A program made the position numbers and the translations under genes. A stretch of DNA of 5,309 nt from Pseudomonadota bacterium. GTDB taxonomy: Bacteria > Pseudomonadota > Alphaproteobacteria > Sphingomonadales > Sphingomonadaceae. Shown here in pieces: positions 5,187 through 5,309 of the stretch (position 1 is the first letter of the stretch; each line of letters opens with the position of its first letter). The notes beneath the pieces are model-generated. The model did not search any database. It was not told where the DNA came from and saw only the letters and a list, made by a program, of their open reading frames with translations. Location: contig JARXKR010000074.1 of assembly GCA_030271565.1 (NCBI GenBank), positions 3,262-8,570 of the forward strand. The letters are read 5' to 3'.

Positions 5187-5215
5187 GAGGGGGCGGAGCG
5201 ATTCGCCCCCTTTTT
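5187..5215 (+). terminator. Rho-independent terminator of the ton cluster
   Basis: GGGGGCG (5189-5195) pairs with CGCCCCC (5204-5210). A G-U and an A-U pair extend the stem inward to 9 bp around GCGA, a GNRA tetraloop (5198-5201), and A5188 and G5187 can pair with the first Ts. A run of five Ts (5211-5215) follows immediately. This is a textbook intrinsic terminator 24 bases after the exbD2 stop. Confidence 0.92.
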
Positions 5216-5268
5216 CGTGCAAGCGGCCTGGCCACCAAGGACCGTCACATTCACGCTTGACTAATTGA

Positions 5269-5277
5269 TGTTATACT
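5269..5277 (+). promoter_or_regulatory. Candidate extended -10 promoter for the next gene
   Basis: TGTTATACT has the TGn extended -10 element plus TATACT, five of six to consensus, placed after the terminator and 24 bases before a strong ribosome binding site. No good -35 lies 16-18 bases upstream, which an extended -10 can tolerate. The local sequence is AT-rich compared with the genes. Transcription would start near 5284. It overlaps a CTGTC...GACAG inverted repeat (5276-5298). Confidence 0.55.
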
Positions 5278-5298
5278 GTCTCATTTGCATATCGACAG
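5276..5298. repeat. Short inverted repeat overlapping the promoter at the right edge
   Basis: CTGTC (5276-5280) and GACAG (5294-5298) are 5-bp perfect arms with a 13-base centre. The left arm overlaps the -10 element and the repeat covers the probable transcription start, where a repressor would bind. Five-base arms can occur by chance, so an operator role is only a suggestion. Confidence 0.3.
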
Positions 5299-5299
5299 C

Positions 5300-5306
5300 A
5301 AAGGAG
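5300..5306 (+). promoter_or_regulatory. Ribosome binding site of a gene starting beyond the window
   Basis: AAAGGAG is a near-perfect Shine-Dalgarno sequence. With usual spacing the start codon would fall a few bases past the right edge, so a plus-strand gene with its own promoter begins there. Nothing in the window tells what it encodes. Confidence 0.65.
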
Positions 5307-5309
5307 CAG

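Noticed and set aside
5257..5277. TTGACT (5257-5262) as the -35 partner of TATACT
   Set aside because: The spacer is only nine bases instead of 16-18; an extended -10 explains the promoter better.

Overview
The window looks like chromosomal DNA from a GC-rich alphaproteobacterium, most probably of the order Sphingomonadales (Sphingomonas, Novosphingobium or Erythrobacter type). This placement is inference. It rests on the protein style (a TonB beginning MAYAD with an IIVVLGW-type membrane segment and a YPTRAL...VTGSSGSPDL C-terminal domain), on the tonB-exbB-exbD-exbD order, and on a homoserine dehydrogenase preceded by a secreted protein of a type I associate with sphingomonads. No database search was possible.

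Layout: positions 1-2134 are a minus-strand pair. A secreted protein of unknown function (1286-2134) comes first and the homoserine dehydrogenase gene hom (1223 down to the left edge, where it is cut near its C-terminus) follows 62 bp later. A divergent intergenic region of about 340 bp (2135-2476) separates this pair from a plus-strand cluster: tonB (2477-3136), exbB (3212-4015), a long exbD paralogue (4138-4671) and a shorter exbD paralogue (4708-5163). The cluster ends at a strong intrinsic terminator (about 5187-5215). The last 90 bases hold a promoter-like extended -10 element and a strong ribosome binding site for a gene starting just beyond the right edge.

The four plus-strand genes encode a complete inner-membrane energy-transduction machine. 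ExbB and the two ExbD proteins should form the proton channel, and TonB should carry the force across the periplasm to TonB-dependent outer-membrane receptors. The channel residues are intact: ExbB T157, E185 and T190, and ExbD D24 and D23. Less ordinary points are a TonB with no histidine anywhere, cysteine pairs in the periplasmic parts of TonB and the first ExbD, and stable RNA hairpins before tonB, between tonB and exbB, and between exbB and exbD1. These hairpins could tune subunit ratios.

I see no mobile element, CRISPR array, tRNA, rRNA or convincingly new system here. The window is mostly conserved core genome, and the best leads are the unknown secreted protein beside hom and the post-transcriptional structures in the ton cluster.
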